DNA from: Niveispirillum cyanobacteriorum
GTDB taxonomy: Bacteria; Pseudomonadota; Alphaproteobacteria; Azospirillales; Azospirillaceae
Assembly: GCF_002868735.1 (NCBI RefSeq)
Contig: NZ_CP025613.1
Location: 434,001-498,000, forward strand
Reading direction: 5' to 3'
Length of the DNA stretch: 64,000 bases
Shown: in pieces, positions 24,258 through 35,419 of the stretch
How positions within the stretch are numbered: position 1 is the stretch's first letter
Layout of the letters: the number at the start of each line of letters is the position of its first letter
The notes under the pieces: generated by a model
Told to the model about the DNA's origin: nothing
What the model saw: the letters and a program-made list of their open reading frames with translations, nothing else
Databases searched by the model: none
Position numbers and translations under genes: made by a program

Positions 24258-27200
24258 TCAGGCCGCCTCGCTTTCGGTCGGCTTCGTCGGCAGGACGGGA
24301 ATGACGGCGCCGGAGGTCATCAGCACGATCAGTCCGCGCTCGGCGCCGGTCATGTCGAGATAGGCCCGCACCTGCGCGCGATAGTGATCGAGCGTTCCCG
24401 TTGCCGGCGTCACATCGCTTTTCCAGTCCACGACGACGGCGGGGCGGCCCTCGGCCGTCAGGGTCAGGGCATCGGCGATCCCGGCCGTTGCGGTTTCCAC
24501 GCCGTCGGCCGCCTGTGCGGAATAGACGGGAAATTCGGCCAGAAGACCCGGCCGTAGGGCCGCGATGTCAGGCAGAGCCAGGGTCCGGACCACACAGGCC
24601 GCCAGTTCCTGCGCCGACAGCCCCGTGGCCGGGTCGGCGACCGGAGACTGCCCGAGGGCTCGGATGAGGTGGCCAGCCCGTTCGGTCAGGGCGGCTTCCG
24701 CTTCGGGGATTTCGCCGGTCAGCACCTCTTCCATGAGCTTGTGGAGGATCAGCCCGCGCTCGCGGCCCCCCTGCACGAGGACGGCGGCTTCCAGCTCGGG
24801 GGGCTGATCGTCGGCCGATCCCGTCCAGAGCGCGGCTTCTTCTTCCCGCAGCACGGTCCCGGCGGCGTTTTCGTCACGGCTGGGCGCGAGCCAGGTCAAC
24901 CGCGTCTGCGCGGCCGCGATGGCTTCGGCTTCGGCGGCGAAGCTCGCGCGCGTCTGGGTGTTGCCCGCGCCCGCACCTGCGGTCGTGAGACCGGCAGGCA
25001 AGTGAGAGACGTCCAGGGCGGGCAGGTCGGCGAGCGACAGATCGACGAGACCGATCCAGGCCGATTTCGACGGCGTGGCGTCGAGCCGGGGCAAGACGAG
25101 GAGTTCGCGGGCGCGGGTGGCTGCGACATACCAGAGTCGGATGCGTTCGCGGTCCAGCTCCTCCTTTTCCGCCTGGCGCGCGGTTTCGTAGCCCTCGGGC
25201 ACGACGCCCAGGACCGGACAATAGAAGGTCTCGGTCTGGCGGTCGATCACGGCGCTGTCGGGCGCCATGACGCCGGTCATGGTGTTGACCGGAATGACGA
25301 TCGGCCATTCCAGCCCCTTGGCCGCGTGCATGGTGAAGAGCGCGACCGCTTCCTCCTGGGCGTCGGGCCGTCCCTCGACGGCGCGGGCCTCGTCGGACCA
25401 CGCCGCTGTCATCGCCTCGGCGAAGGCGCGCAAACCGCGCACGGCGTAGCCGGTCGACAGGCTGAGATAGAGATCGACATTGGCGAGCGCGCGCTCGGCC
25501 TGGCCGCGATGGCGCTCGAGGAGGAGCGGACGGACGCGCAACACGTCCACGGCCTGCGAGAGCAGCTCGTGCGGGGTCGTGCTGTTGCCGCGCCGGGAGA
25601 GCGATTGCAGCCGCTCGATGACTTCGCGCGCGAGCGGGTGCGCGATGACGGCGGGATCGATGCTGAGATCCAGGCGCGGAATCCGATCCGGCTGTTCCTC
25701 CGAGCGCGGAAGTCCCCAGATGATGTCCAGCAGGTTTTCTTCGGTGAGGCCAACCAGAGGCCCGCGCAGCAGCGCGCCGAGCGCCAGGGTGTCGCGGCGG
25801 TCGGCCAGAACGCGGGTCAGCGCGATCAGATCCTGGACCTCCTGGCGGCGGAACAGACCCTTGCCGGCTTGGGTCGCGACAGGGATGCCGCGGCGTTCCA
25901 GGGCTTCCTCATAGCGCCACAGCTCCGCGCCGGTTGGCGCCAGCAAGGCGATGTCGCCCGGCTGGCAGGGGCGCTCGGCGCCGCTGCGACGGTCGATGAT
26001 GGGGTGGCTTTCGATCAGCCGGGCGCACAACTCGGCGATGGCGTCGGCTTCGGCGTCGCGCTGCTGTTCGGCGCTGGCCTTGCCGTTTTCGTCGGCCACG
26101 GCGATGTCGAGAGCCGCCACGCACAGGCCGCTCCGATCGTCATGAAACGGGTCGAGAGCGGTAAAGCCCGGCTGGCCGTCGGTCGAGAGCACGGCCTCGA
26201 AGCGCTCGTTGACGAAGGTGAGGATCGAGGCGCAGGAGCGGAAGTTGGTGGAGATCGACAGAAGGTTGCCGGGGTCTTGGGCGCGGAAGGCGTCGCGCGC
26301 CTGCACATAGGCGCCGACATCGGCGCCCCGGAAGCGATAGATCGCCTGCTTCGGGTCGCCGACCAGGAAGAGCGCGCCCGGCCGGATTTGGAACCGGGTC
26401 CAGTCGTCATCCCCGTCGACCGGCTCGCCACACAGCCGCCAGAAGATTTCGGTTTGCAGGGGATCGGTGTCCTGAAACTCGTCGACGAGGACATGGGCGA
26501 AACGCTGTCCCAGCGCCTGGCGCACGGCGTCGTGGTCGCGCAGCAAGTCGCGCGCGGCGAAAATCAGATCGTCGAAATCGAGCTGGGCGCTGGCGCGCTT
26601 GTGGTCGCGATAGCGTTGCAGGATCGGACGCGCTTCGTCGATCAGCGCGGCCAGGGCATGGCCGGCGACGGCCTGCGCCAACGCGACCCAAGCGTCGCAA
26701 CAGGCGGTGTAGTGGGTCTCGGCGGCGTCGTTCAGCCGGTCGCCATCGGCCTTGGAGAGACCGGCCTGTTTGGCCGTGGCGGCCCATTTGCCCTTCTTGC
26801 GGTAGGAGGCGAAGGCGCCGGTCTTGGTGCAAAGATCCGGGTGGGGCCGCGCGGTCAGGAGCCGAACGAGGCCCGCGGGCGTCGCGGGATCGGGACCGTT
26901 CGCCACGGCGGTCGCCATTTCGGCCAGCCGCTCGACGATCGTCACCGTTTCGGGCTCGGCCGCCGCCGTGCCATCCATGAAGTTCGCGAAATCCGCCGTG
27001 GCCTGCCGGAACGCCGTGAGGTGGCCGCCAAGTGGAGACACGGGCGGGGCCGTGAGCGTGGGGCGACGGCGCAGATTCTCGGCGATCTTATGGATGAGCG
27101 CCACGGTCTCGCCGGGGCTGTGCAGCACCAGCTCGGCCAGGATACCGCCCTGACCGCCGGACAGGCGTTCGCGCAGCCAGCCATCGACAATTTCGAGGAA

Positions 27201-27659
27201 GGTGAGGTCGGCCTGGTTGCGATCCATGACGCCGGCGCCGGGATCGATGTCGGCCTCCGCCGGATAGGGCTTGATCAGGCGCTGGCAGAAGCCGTGGATG
27301 GTCGAGCAGGTGATTTCGTCGATCGCGGCGCTGGCGGCGGCGAGATTGTCGCGATGGGCTTGGGACAGCCCATCGGGCAGCGCCACGCGCAGCTCGGTCG
27401 CGATCGTGTCGGCCGAGAGATCGGCGACGAACTCGCGGACACGCGACAGCAGCTCGCTCGCGGCGAGTTCGGTGAAGGTGACGGCGGCGATGGAGCGCGG
27501 CGCGACGCCTTCGGCCAGCATGGCGGCGATGCGGCCGGCCATGACGGCGGTCTTGCCTGAGCCCGCGCCGGCCTCGACCAGGATGGAGCGATCATGGAGG
27601 CTGATCGCATTGCGGCGGGCGCCGTCGTCCTTCAGCACCTTGGACACGCTGCTCATCAT
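24258..27659 (-). CDS. UvrD/AddA-like helicase-nuclease
   Basis: The 1133-residue SF1 helicase has Walker A EAGAGSGKT (residues 29-37), motif II HVLVDEFQDTDPLQ, motif III LVGDPKQAIYRFRGAD and motif V MHAAKGLEWPIVIP. A C-terminal RecB/AddA-type nuclease segment RPAVVVDWKSDV is followed by YRAQVRAYL. It thus carries both motor and nuclease, as in AddA. The ATG at 27659 gives a 4-bp ATGA overlap with the upstream AddB-like gene. A complete second AddAB-like pair embedded among anti-phage genes suggests end resection or invading-DNA degradation dedicated to defence, rather than the housekeeping AddAB, which should be elsewhere in the chromosome. Confidence 0.88.
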   Translation of the reverse strand: MMSSVSKVLKDDGARRNAISLHDRSILVEAGAGSGKTAVMAGRIAAMLAEGVAPRSIAAVTFTELAASELLSRVREFVADLSADTIATELRVALPDGLSQAHRDNLAAASAAIDEITCSTIHGFCQRLIKPYPAEADIDPGAGVMDRNQADLTFLEIVDGWLRERLSGGQGGILAELVLHSPGETVALIHKIAENLRRRPTLTAPPVSPLGGHLTAFRQATADFANFMDGTAAAEPETVTIVERLAEMATAVANGPDPATPAGLVRLLTARPHPDLCTKTGAFASYRKKGKWAATAKQAGLSKADGDRLNDAAETHYTACCDAWVALAQAVAGHALAALIDEARPILQRYRDHKRASAQLDFDDLIFAARDLLRDHDAVRQALGQRFAHVLVDEFQDTDPLQTEIFWRLCGEPVDGDDDWTRFQIRPGALFLVGDPKQAIYRFRGADVGAYVQARDAFRAQDPGNLLSISTNFRSCASILTFVNERFEAVLSTDGQPGFTALDPFHDDRSGLCVAALDIAVADENGKASAEQQRDAEADAIAELCARLIESHPIIDRRSGAERPCQPGDIALLAPTGAELWRYEEALERRGIPVATQAGKGLFRRQEVQDLIALTRVLADRRDTLALGALLRGPLVGLTEENLLDIIWGLPRSEEQPDRIPRLDLSIDPAVIAHPLAREVIERLQSLSRRGNSTTPHELLSQAVDVLRVRPLLLERHRGQAERALANVDLYLSLSTGYAVRGLRAFAEAMTAAWSDEARAVEGRPDAQEEAVALFTMHAAKGLEWPIVIPVNTMTGVMAPDSAVIDRQTETFYCPVLGVVPEGYETARQAEKEELDRERIRLWYVAATRARELLVLPRLDATPSKSAWIGLVDLSLADLPALDVSHLPAGLTTAGAGAGNTQTRASFAAEAEAIAAAQTRLTWLAPSRDENAAGTVLREEEAALWTGSADDQPPELEAAVLVQGGRERGLILHKLMEEVLTGEIPEAEAALTERAGHLIRALGQSPVADPATGLSAQELAACVVRTLALPDIAALRPGLLAEFPVYSAQAADGVETATAGIADALTLTAEGRPAVVVDWKSDVTPATGTLDHYRAQVRAYLDMTGAERGLIVLMTSGAVIPVLPTKPTESEAA

Positions 27660-30310
27660 TCCGCCTCCCAGACCTGAGCGACTTCGCCAAGCCGCTCCGT
27701 GGCGGCCGGCATTTTGCGTTTGCAATAAGTGGCGCTGGCGTTGGCCGGCAGGGCGAAGGCGAGGTCGTCATAGTCGCCGCCGGTATCCGGGCCAGGAAGG
27801 GCCGCGCCTCCGGCGAGGCTCGACCGTGCTGCGCGCAGATAGCCCGTGATCTCTGCCAGTACGGCCTCGGGATCGTCGAGCTGGAGATCGACGGGCTCGC
27901 GCGGGTAGAGCAGCGAGGCGCTGATGGCGACATCGTCGCCGAGGAGCGCCTTCACCGCGAAGGCATAGAGACAGCGCTGAAGCTCGCGTCCGCCGTTGAG
28001 GCGGATCTCGCCGCGCGGCGGCCGTCCGGTCTTGTAGTCCCGCACGAGGGCGCGCTTGCCGTCGCCCGAGATGTCGAGCCGGTCGATATAGCCGGCGATG
28101 TTGAAGCCCGTGTCGGGAATCGTGACCGGCGCGCTCGCATCCCAGGGCGCCTCCGCGTCGGATTTCGGCTCCGAGCCGCCGAAGGGCACCTCTCCGTAGG
28201 AGCGTGCGCCCGGCAGGACTTCATCACCATAGGACAAGGCGCGGCCCGCCATAACGCGGGCGTCGTCGAGCGTGCGGCTCCAGATGACGACCGGCGGAAC
28301 CGGACGCTCGCTTTCCCAATCGCCGGCGACGGCTTGCGCGGCCCGCGCCACCGCGGCCTCGATGGTCTCGGCGTCGGCGGAGGCAAGACCGTCTCCGGTT
28401 TCGAGGTCGCGCAAGGCGCGGTCGAGAACCAAATGAACGAGATCGCCGATCCCGAGCGCGTCGAGCACGAGCGGTTCGGCGCTGCTCTGCGGTTCACGCC
28501 ATCCGAAGGCATAGACCCAAACGAAACTCAGCGGATTGCGCAGCAGGCGGCGCAGCGAGCTGGCCGACTGGGTGCGGCCGAGGATGGCGAGAACGAGCGG
28601 ATGATCCGCCCGCACGAGCCCGTCATGGGGAGTGATCTCGGCCTGCCGCCAGTCGCGCCAGCAGCCCTGCGCGCCGACCGCTTGCGGATCGGCGGCGAAC
28701 TCCTGGGGCCGGGCCATGAGGCGGTCTGTTTCGCTGAAGGCGTGCGCCGGCGTCGCGTTGCGGCGCAGATAGGTTTCGTCGCCACGCCCGGCGAGCAGAG
28801 GGCTGCGACCCAGGAGACGCCCGTCGCTGTCGCGCCGGGCGCGCGACAGAACGACGGTATCGGCCGTCGTGGCGAGGATCGTCTCGAAATCGCGTCGGTC
28901 GGCGAGATTGACCGGCAGTGGATCGAGCACCGGGGTCGGGATGATATGGTCCGGGATCAGGCGGTCCTCGGCGATCCCGCGCGGCCAGCGCGAGGAATTG
29001 AGGCCGAGGAGCCGCACGAAGCGGCGGGGCGACGCGGCGAGCGCGCTGGCGGGCATCCAGGCGACGCATACGCACGCTTCCAGCCCGTCGTCCTGCTTCA
29101 GGAGTTCCAGCGTCGCGTCGATCGAGGCGGCGGGGCCGGCGAGCAGCGCCTTGCGCCAGATCGCGAGCGCGCGGCCCTTGAGGAAGGCTTTTCCGATCTC
29201 GCCGGCGGCGTCCGGCCCTTTCGCCAGAGTCTCGACCGCTGTGCGCAGCGCCGGAACATGGTCGGCGCCGTCGGGCCAGTCTTCCGGCGTCAAGCGGACC
29301 AGCAGGCGGTTCCACGCGCCCGGCGTCGAGAGCGGCGCATCGGTCGGCAGGACCCGCAGCCAGCCTTCGGGCAGGGTCTCGAATGGCCCGCTGTCCCGGC
29401 AGAGCGCCGCGAGGCGCCGCAGCCGGGATTGCGACAGGCCGCGGACCACGATGTCGGCCAGCGCCGCGGCCGACTGGCCCTCGCGGGTCGTGACGGTGCG
29501 GACGCCGTGGACGAAGTGCAGGTCGATGTTGGCGTCGGCGCGCAGGGCCAGGAAATGATCGTCATAGTCGGCGGGCGATGCGGTCGCGATGGCGATCTCC
29601 GAGGGCGAGACGCCAGTTGCGAGCAGGCTGCGCGCCCAGCGCATCGCCTCGATGGCCTCGTGATAGGCGGTCGCGGCGCTGACGGCGCTGATCCCTGGCG
29701 TTTGCGCCGGTGCGCGCGTGATCGTGATGCCGGTGCCGTCCAGCCATGCGGGAACGCTCCTCGGGCCGGCAGTCCACTGCACCGGGATATGGGCGGTGAG
29801 GGCCTGGAGCAGCGGCCGCCAGCAGGGCGAGAGTTCGGTAAGGCCGACGATCTCCATCGGGCCGAGGACCGCCGGCGCATGAGCAATGCGGGCGGTCGCG
29901 GCTGCAACGATGTCGAGAGGCCGCATCATGCCGGGCGGAAGCTGGTCGAGGACGGCCGCTTCCAGCCGCGCGATGGCGTCGAGACGGGAATGATCCGCCG
30001 CGCGTGCGGCAAGATCGATGCCGGCGCGCCAGGCTTTGTGGAGCGTGTCGGCTGCCGCGTCGATCATGCCGGGAAGAGCCTTGATGCTCTCCAGCTCGCC
30101 CATCGGCGTGGCTGGGAGGGCCGACTGGATGGCCGCGCGCAGGCTCTCGTCATCGATAGGGCGGGCGAAGCCGCCCGCCAGCCGGACGGCGGCCTGCTCG
30201 AACGACATGATCTGGAGGCCATGACGACCGCCACGACCCGCCGCCAGGCGGCTCTCTCGCATGGCGAGGCGACCGTGAACGACCAGGGTGGATCGATGCG
30301 CGATGCTCAC
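27656..30310 (-). CDS. PD-(D/E)XK nuclease family protein, AddB-like
   Basis: The 884-residue protein pairs with the AddA-like helicase. Its C-terminal nuclease has the motif ALVRDYKTGRPPRG preceded by FNIAGYIDRLDISGDGK and followed by GGRELQRCLYAFAVKALLG, the normal RecB/AddB nuclease order. The N-terminal two thirds resemble an inactivated helicase scaffold as in AddB. Only one C-terminal cysteine (ATYCKRK) is visible, so the AddB iron-sulfur cluster seems incomplete. It starts with GTG at 30310 behind a strong AAGGAGG site. It is the first gene of the leftward arm, so its promoter lies in 30311-30508. Confidence 0.82.
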   Translation of the reverse strand: MSIAHRSTLVVHGRLAMRESRLAAGRGGRHGLQIMSFEQAAVRLAGGFARPIDDESLRAAIQSALPATPMGELESIKALPGMIDAAADTLHKAWRAGIDLAARAADHSRLDAIARLEAAVLDQLPPGMMRPLDIVAAATARIAHAPAVLGPMEIVGLTELSPCWRPLLQALTAHIPVQWTAGPRSVPAWLDGTGITITRAPAQTPGISAVSAATAYHEAIEAMRWARSLLATGVSPSEIAIATASPADYDDHFLALRADANIDLHFVHGVRTVTTREGQSAAALADIVVRGLSQSRLRRLAALCRDSGPFETLPEGWLRVLPTDAPLSTPGAWNRLLVRLTPEDWPDGADHVPALRTAVETLAKGPDAAGEIGKAFLKGRALAIWRKALLAGPAASIDATLELLKQDDGLEACVCVAWMPASALAASPRRFVRLLGLNSSRWPRGIAEDRLIPDHIIPTPVLDPLPVNLADRRDFETILATTADTVVLSRARRDSDGRLLGRSPLLAGRGDETYLRRNATPAHAFSETDRLMARPQEFAADPQAVGAQGCWRDWRQAEITPHDGLVRADHPLVLAILGRTQSASSLRRLLRNPLSFVWVYAFGWREPQSSAEPLVLDALGIGDLVHLVLDRALRDLETGDGLASADAETIEAAVARAAQAVAGDWESERPVPPVVIWSRTLDDARVMAGRALSYGDEVLPGARSYGEVPFGGSEPKSDAEAPWDASAPVTIPDTGFNIAGYIDRLDISGDGKRALVRDYKTGRPPRGEIRLNGGRELQRCLYAFAVKALLGDDVAISASLLYPREPVDLQLDDPEAVLAEITGYLRAARSSLAGGAALPGPDTGGDYDDLAFALPANASATYCKRKMPAATERLGEVAQVWEAE

Positions 30311-30454
30311 TGCCGTCCTCCTTCCGGGCGCTGCTCAGGGCTGGGCGCCGGGCCAGCAATCTGACGTTCCAAGCTGTGCTGCCGCATGTTTCGCCCCCCT
30401 CCGCGTCCGATCGCCCATTGACGAAAGCCCATAATGGAAATAATAATTACACGG

Positions 30455-30478
30455 ACTATGATGGATTGTCCATATAGT
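30455..30478. promoter_or_regulatory. Imperfect dyad in the divergent defence promoter
   Basis: ACTATGATGGA (30455-30465) and TCCATATAGT (30469-30478) are inverted arms with one extra base on the left and a 3-base centre. They lie in an AT-rich stretch 31 bp upstream of the WYL regulator gene and between the two defence arms. BrxR/CapW-type WYL regulators bind inverted repeats in their own promoters, so this is the likely autoregulatory operator. TATAGT at 30473-30478 could be a -10 hexamer overlapped by it. Confidence 0.5.
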
Positions 30479-30508
30479 TTTTACTCTCACTGACGCGAGG
30501 CGGAAGCA

Positions 30509-31393
30509 ATGGCAAAGGCCGCAACGGCGTTGAAATGGGGGGTGGGACGCCGACTCGAGTTCATCGAGTTCCGGCTGTTCTGGGAGGGTTCGATCAACCG
30601 TGCCAACCTCGTTGAGGCGTTCGGCGTGTCGGTGCCGCAGGCGTCCAAGGATTTGACGCTCTATCAGGAGCGCGCGCCGGGAAACATGGAATATGACACC
30701 CGCGCCAAGCGCTATGTCGCCGCCGAAAAGTTCGTTCTGCGCTTCCTTGAGCCGGACCCCTACATCTATCTCTCGCAGCTCCGCTCGGTCGCCGAAGGGG
30801 CCGTGCCCGCGAGCGATTCGTGGATTGCGGCGCTTCCCAGCGTCGATGTTGCGTTGACCCCCAGGCGGGACATCGACATCGAGGTTCTACGCAAGATTCT
30901 CGACGCCACTCGCGAGGGCGTCTCCATCGACATCTTCTATCAGTCGATGAACAAGGTGCGGCCGGACCCCATTTGGCGGCGGATCACGCCGCACGCCTTC
31001 GGCTATGACGGGTTCCGCTGGCACGCGCGGGCCTATTGCCACCTTGAGCACAAGTTCAAGGACTTCCTGCTGCCGCGCATCCTCGAAGTCGGTGGGAAGG
31101 GCGAGCCTGGGGAAGCCGGCGAGGGGGACTGGCTTTGGAATAACTATTTCGATGTCATCATCGGCCCGCATCCGGGGCTTACGGCGAGCCAGAAGAAGGT
31201 CGTCGCCAAGGATTATGGGCTGGATCAGGGAAATGGTGTGCTCTCGATACGTTACGCGATGCTCTTCTATGTTTTGAAGCGTCTGGGTTTGCTTGGTGAC
31301 GCCGCGAAACAGAGCGCCCATACGCAGCATATCGTAACGATAAACCGCAAAGAAACTGAGGCTGCGCTTGAGAAGGCGGAGTTTCAGCTATGA
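30509..31393 (+). CDS. WYL-domain transcriptional regulator, BrxR/CapW-like
   Basis: The 294-residue regulator has an N-terminal winged helix (RLEFIEFRLFWEGSINRANL then VEAFGVSVPQASKDLTLYQ). A WYL domain follows (VSIDIFYQSM...WRRITPHAFGYDGFRWHARAYC, about residues 135-180), then a C-terminal WCX-like extension. This three-part layout is that of BrxR in BREX loci and CapW in CBASS loci, repressors thought to release defence genes on sensing infection-derived ligands. It heads the rightward arm and faces the leftward arm across 198 bp, so one operator could set both. Confidence 0.85.
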   Translation: MAKAATALKWGVGRRLEFIEFRLFWEGSINRANLVEAFGVSVPQASKDLTLYQERAPGNMEYDTRAKRYVAAEKFVLRFLEPDPYIYLSQLRSVAEGAVPASDSWIAALPSVDVALTPRRDIDIEVLRKILDATREGVSIDIFYQSMNKVRPDPIWRRITPHAFGYDGFRWHARAYCHLEHKFKDFLLPRILEVGGKGEPGEAGEGDWLWNNYFDVIIGPHPGLTASQKKVVAKDYGLDQGNGVLSIRYAMLFYVLKRLGLLGDAAKQSAHTQHIVTINRKETEAALEKAEFQL

Positions 31394-31415
31394 GCGAATT
31401 GGGGGGCGCCGGCTA

Positions 31416-34919
<3,504 letters not shown>

Positions 34920-34927
34920 GGGGCGAG

Positions 34928-35419
34928 ATGACCGGCATTTCGGATTTTTCCATCCTGGCCCCCGTGCCGCTGGAGCACCTTCAATCCGGGCGCGCAATCG
35001 CCAGCGCCACGGGTTTCGTCGCCTTCGGATCGCGGAAGTGGGAGCTGTTTCGCAAGGTCGATGAACTACGCGGTGGCGCGCGCGTGCCGGTCCTGATCTA
35101 TCCGTCGCACGAGGACGTGGCCGCCAAGCTCAGTTTTGTGGTGTCCTGGCTGGGTTGGTATGTCGGCTGCGAGGAAAGCGGAAACGGCAAACATTCAAAG
35201 GGAATGGCGCATCGCCCGCCGACGACAGGCCAATATACGTCCGACAATCAAGGCCACTGGGCGGTGTTCTGGCACGTTTGCGATCTGTACGAGCTCCCGG
35301 CCGCGCAACGGTTGCCGATTTCCGCCATCCAGACCGTCAAGGGCGGCTGGCGCAAGACAGCCCCGCCGCGCGGACCCGAACTGGTCGCCACGCCATCGAC
35401 GCTGGAGGTGCCGCTATGA
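34928..35419 (+). CDS. Conserved-looking hypothetical protein, 163 residues
   Basis: I do not recognise the family. The protein is soluble, with an aromatic-rich first half (GFVAFGSRKWELFRKVDEL, then FVVSWLGWYVGCEESGNGKH) and second half GHWAVFWHVCDLYELPAAQR with ISAIQTVKGGWRKTAPPRGPELV. The small beta-rich look and tryptophan spacing recall PUA/EVE-like nucleic-acid base readers, but that is only an impression. It lies 8 bp after the helicase gene and overlaps the sacsin-like start by 4 bp (ATGA), so it is translated as part of the defence operon and is unlikely to be spurious. Confidence 0.65.
   Translation: MTGISDFSILAPVPLEHLQSGRAIASATGFVAFGSRKWELFRKVDELRGGARVPVLIYPSHEDVAAKLSFVVSWLGWYVGCEESGNGKHSKGMAHRPPTTGQYTSDNQGHWAVFWHVCDLYELPAAQRLPISAIQTVKGGWRKTAPPRGPELVATPSTLEVPL

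Noticed and set aside
24669-27560. A 963-codon plus-strand open frame across the AddA-like gene
   Set aside because: It is a complementary-frame shadow produced by codon bias in high-GC DNA; the minus-strand gene has all helicase and nuclease motifs.
28334-30364. A 676-codon plus-strand open frame across the AddB-like gene
   Set aside because: It is an Arg/Gly/Asp-rich shadow frame without domains, opposite a gene with a clear PD-(D/E)XK motif and strong ribosome-binding site.
35155-35415. The sacsin-like reading frame stays open 261 bases upstream of its chosen start
   Set aside because: This stretch is the 3' part of the 163-residue gene in another frame. The ATG at 35416 forms an ATGA overlap and starts the conserved sequence.
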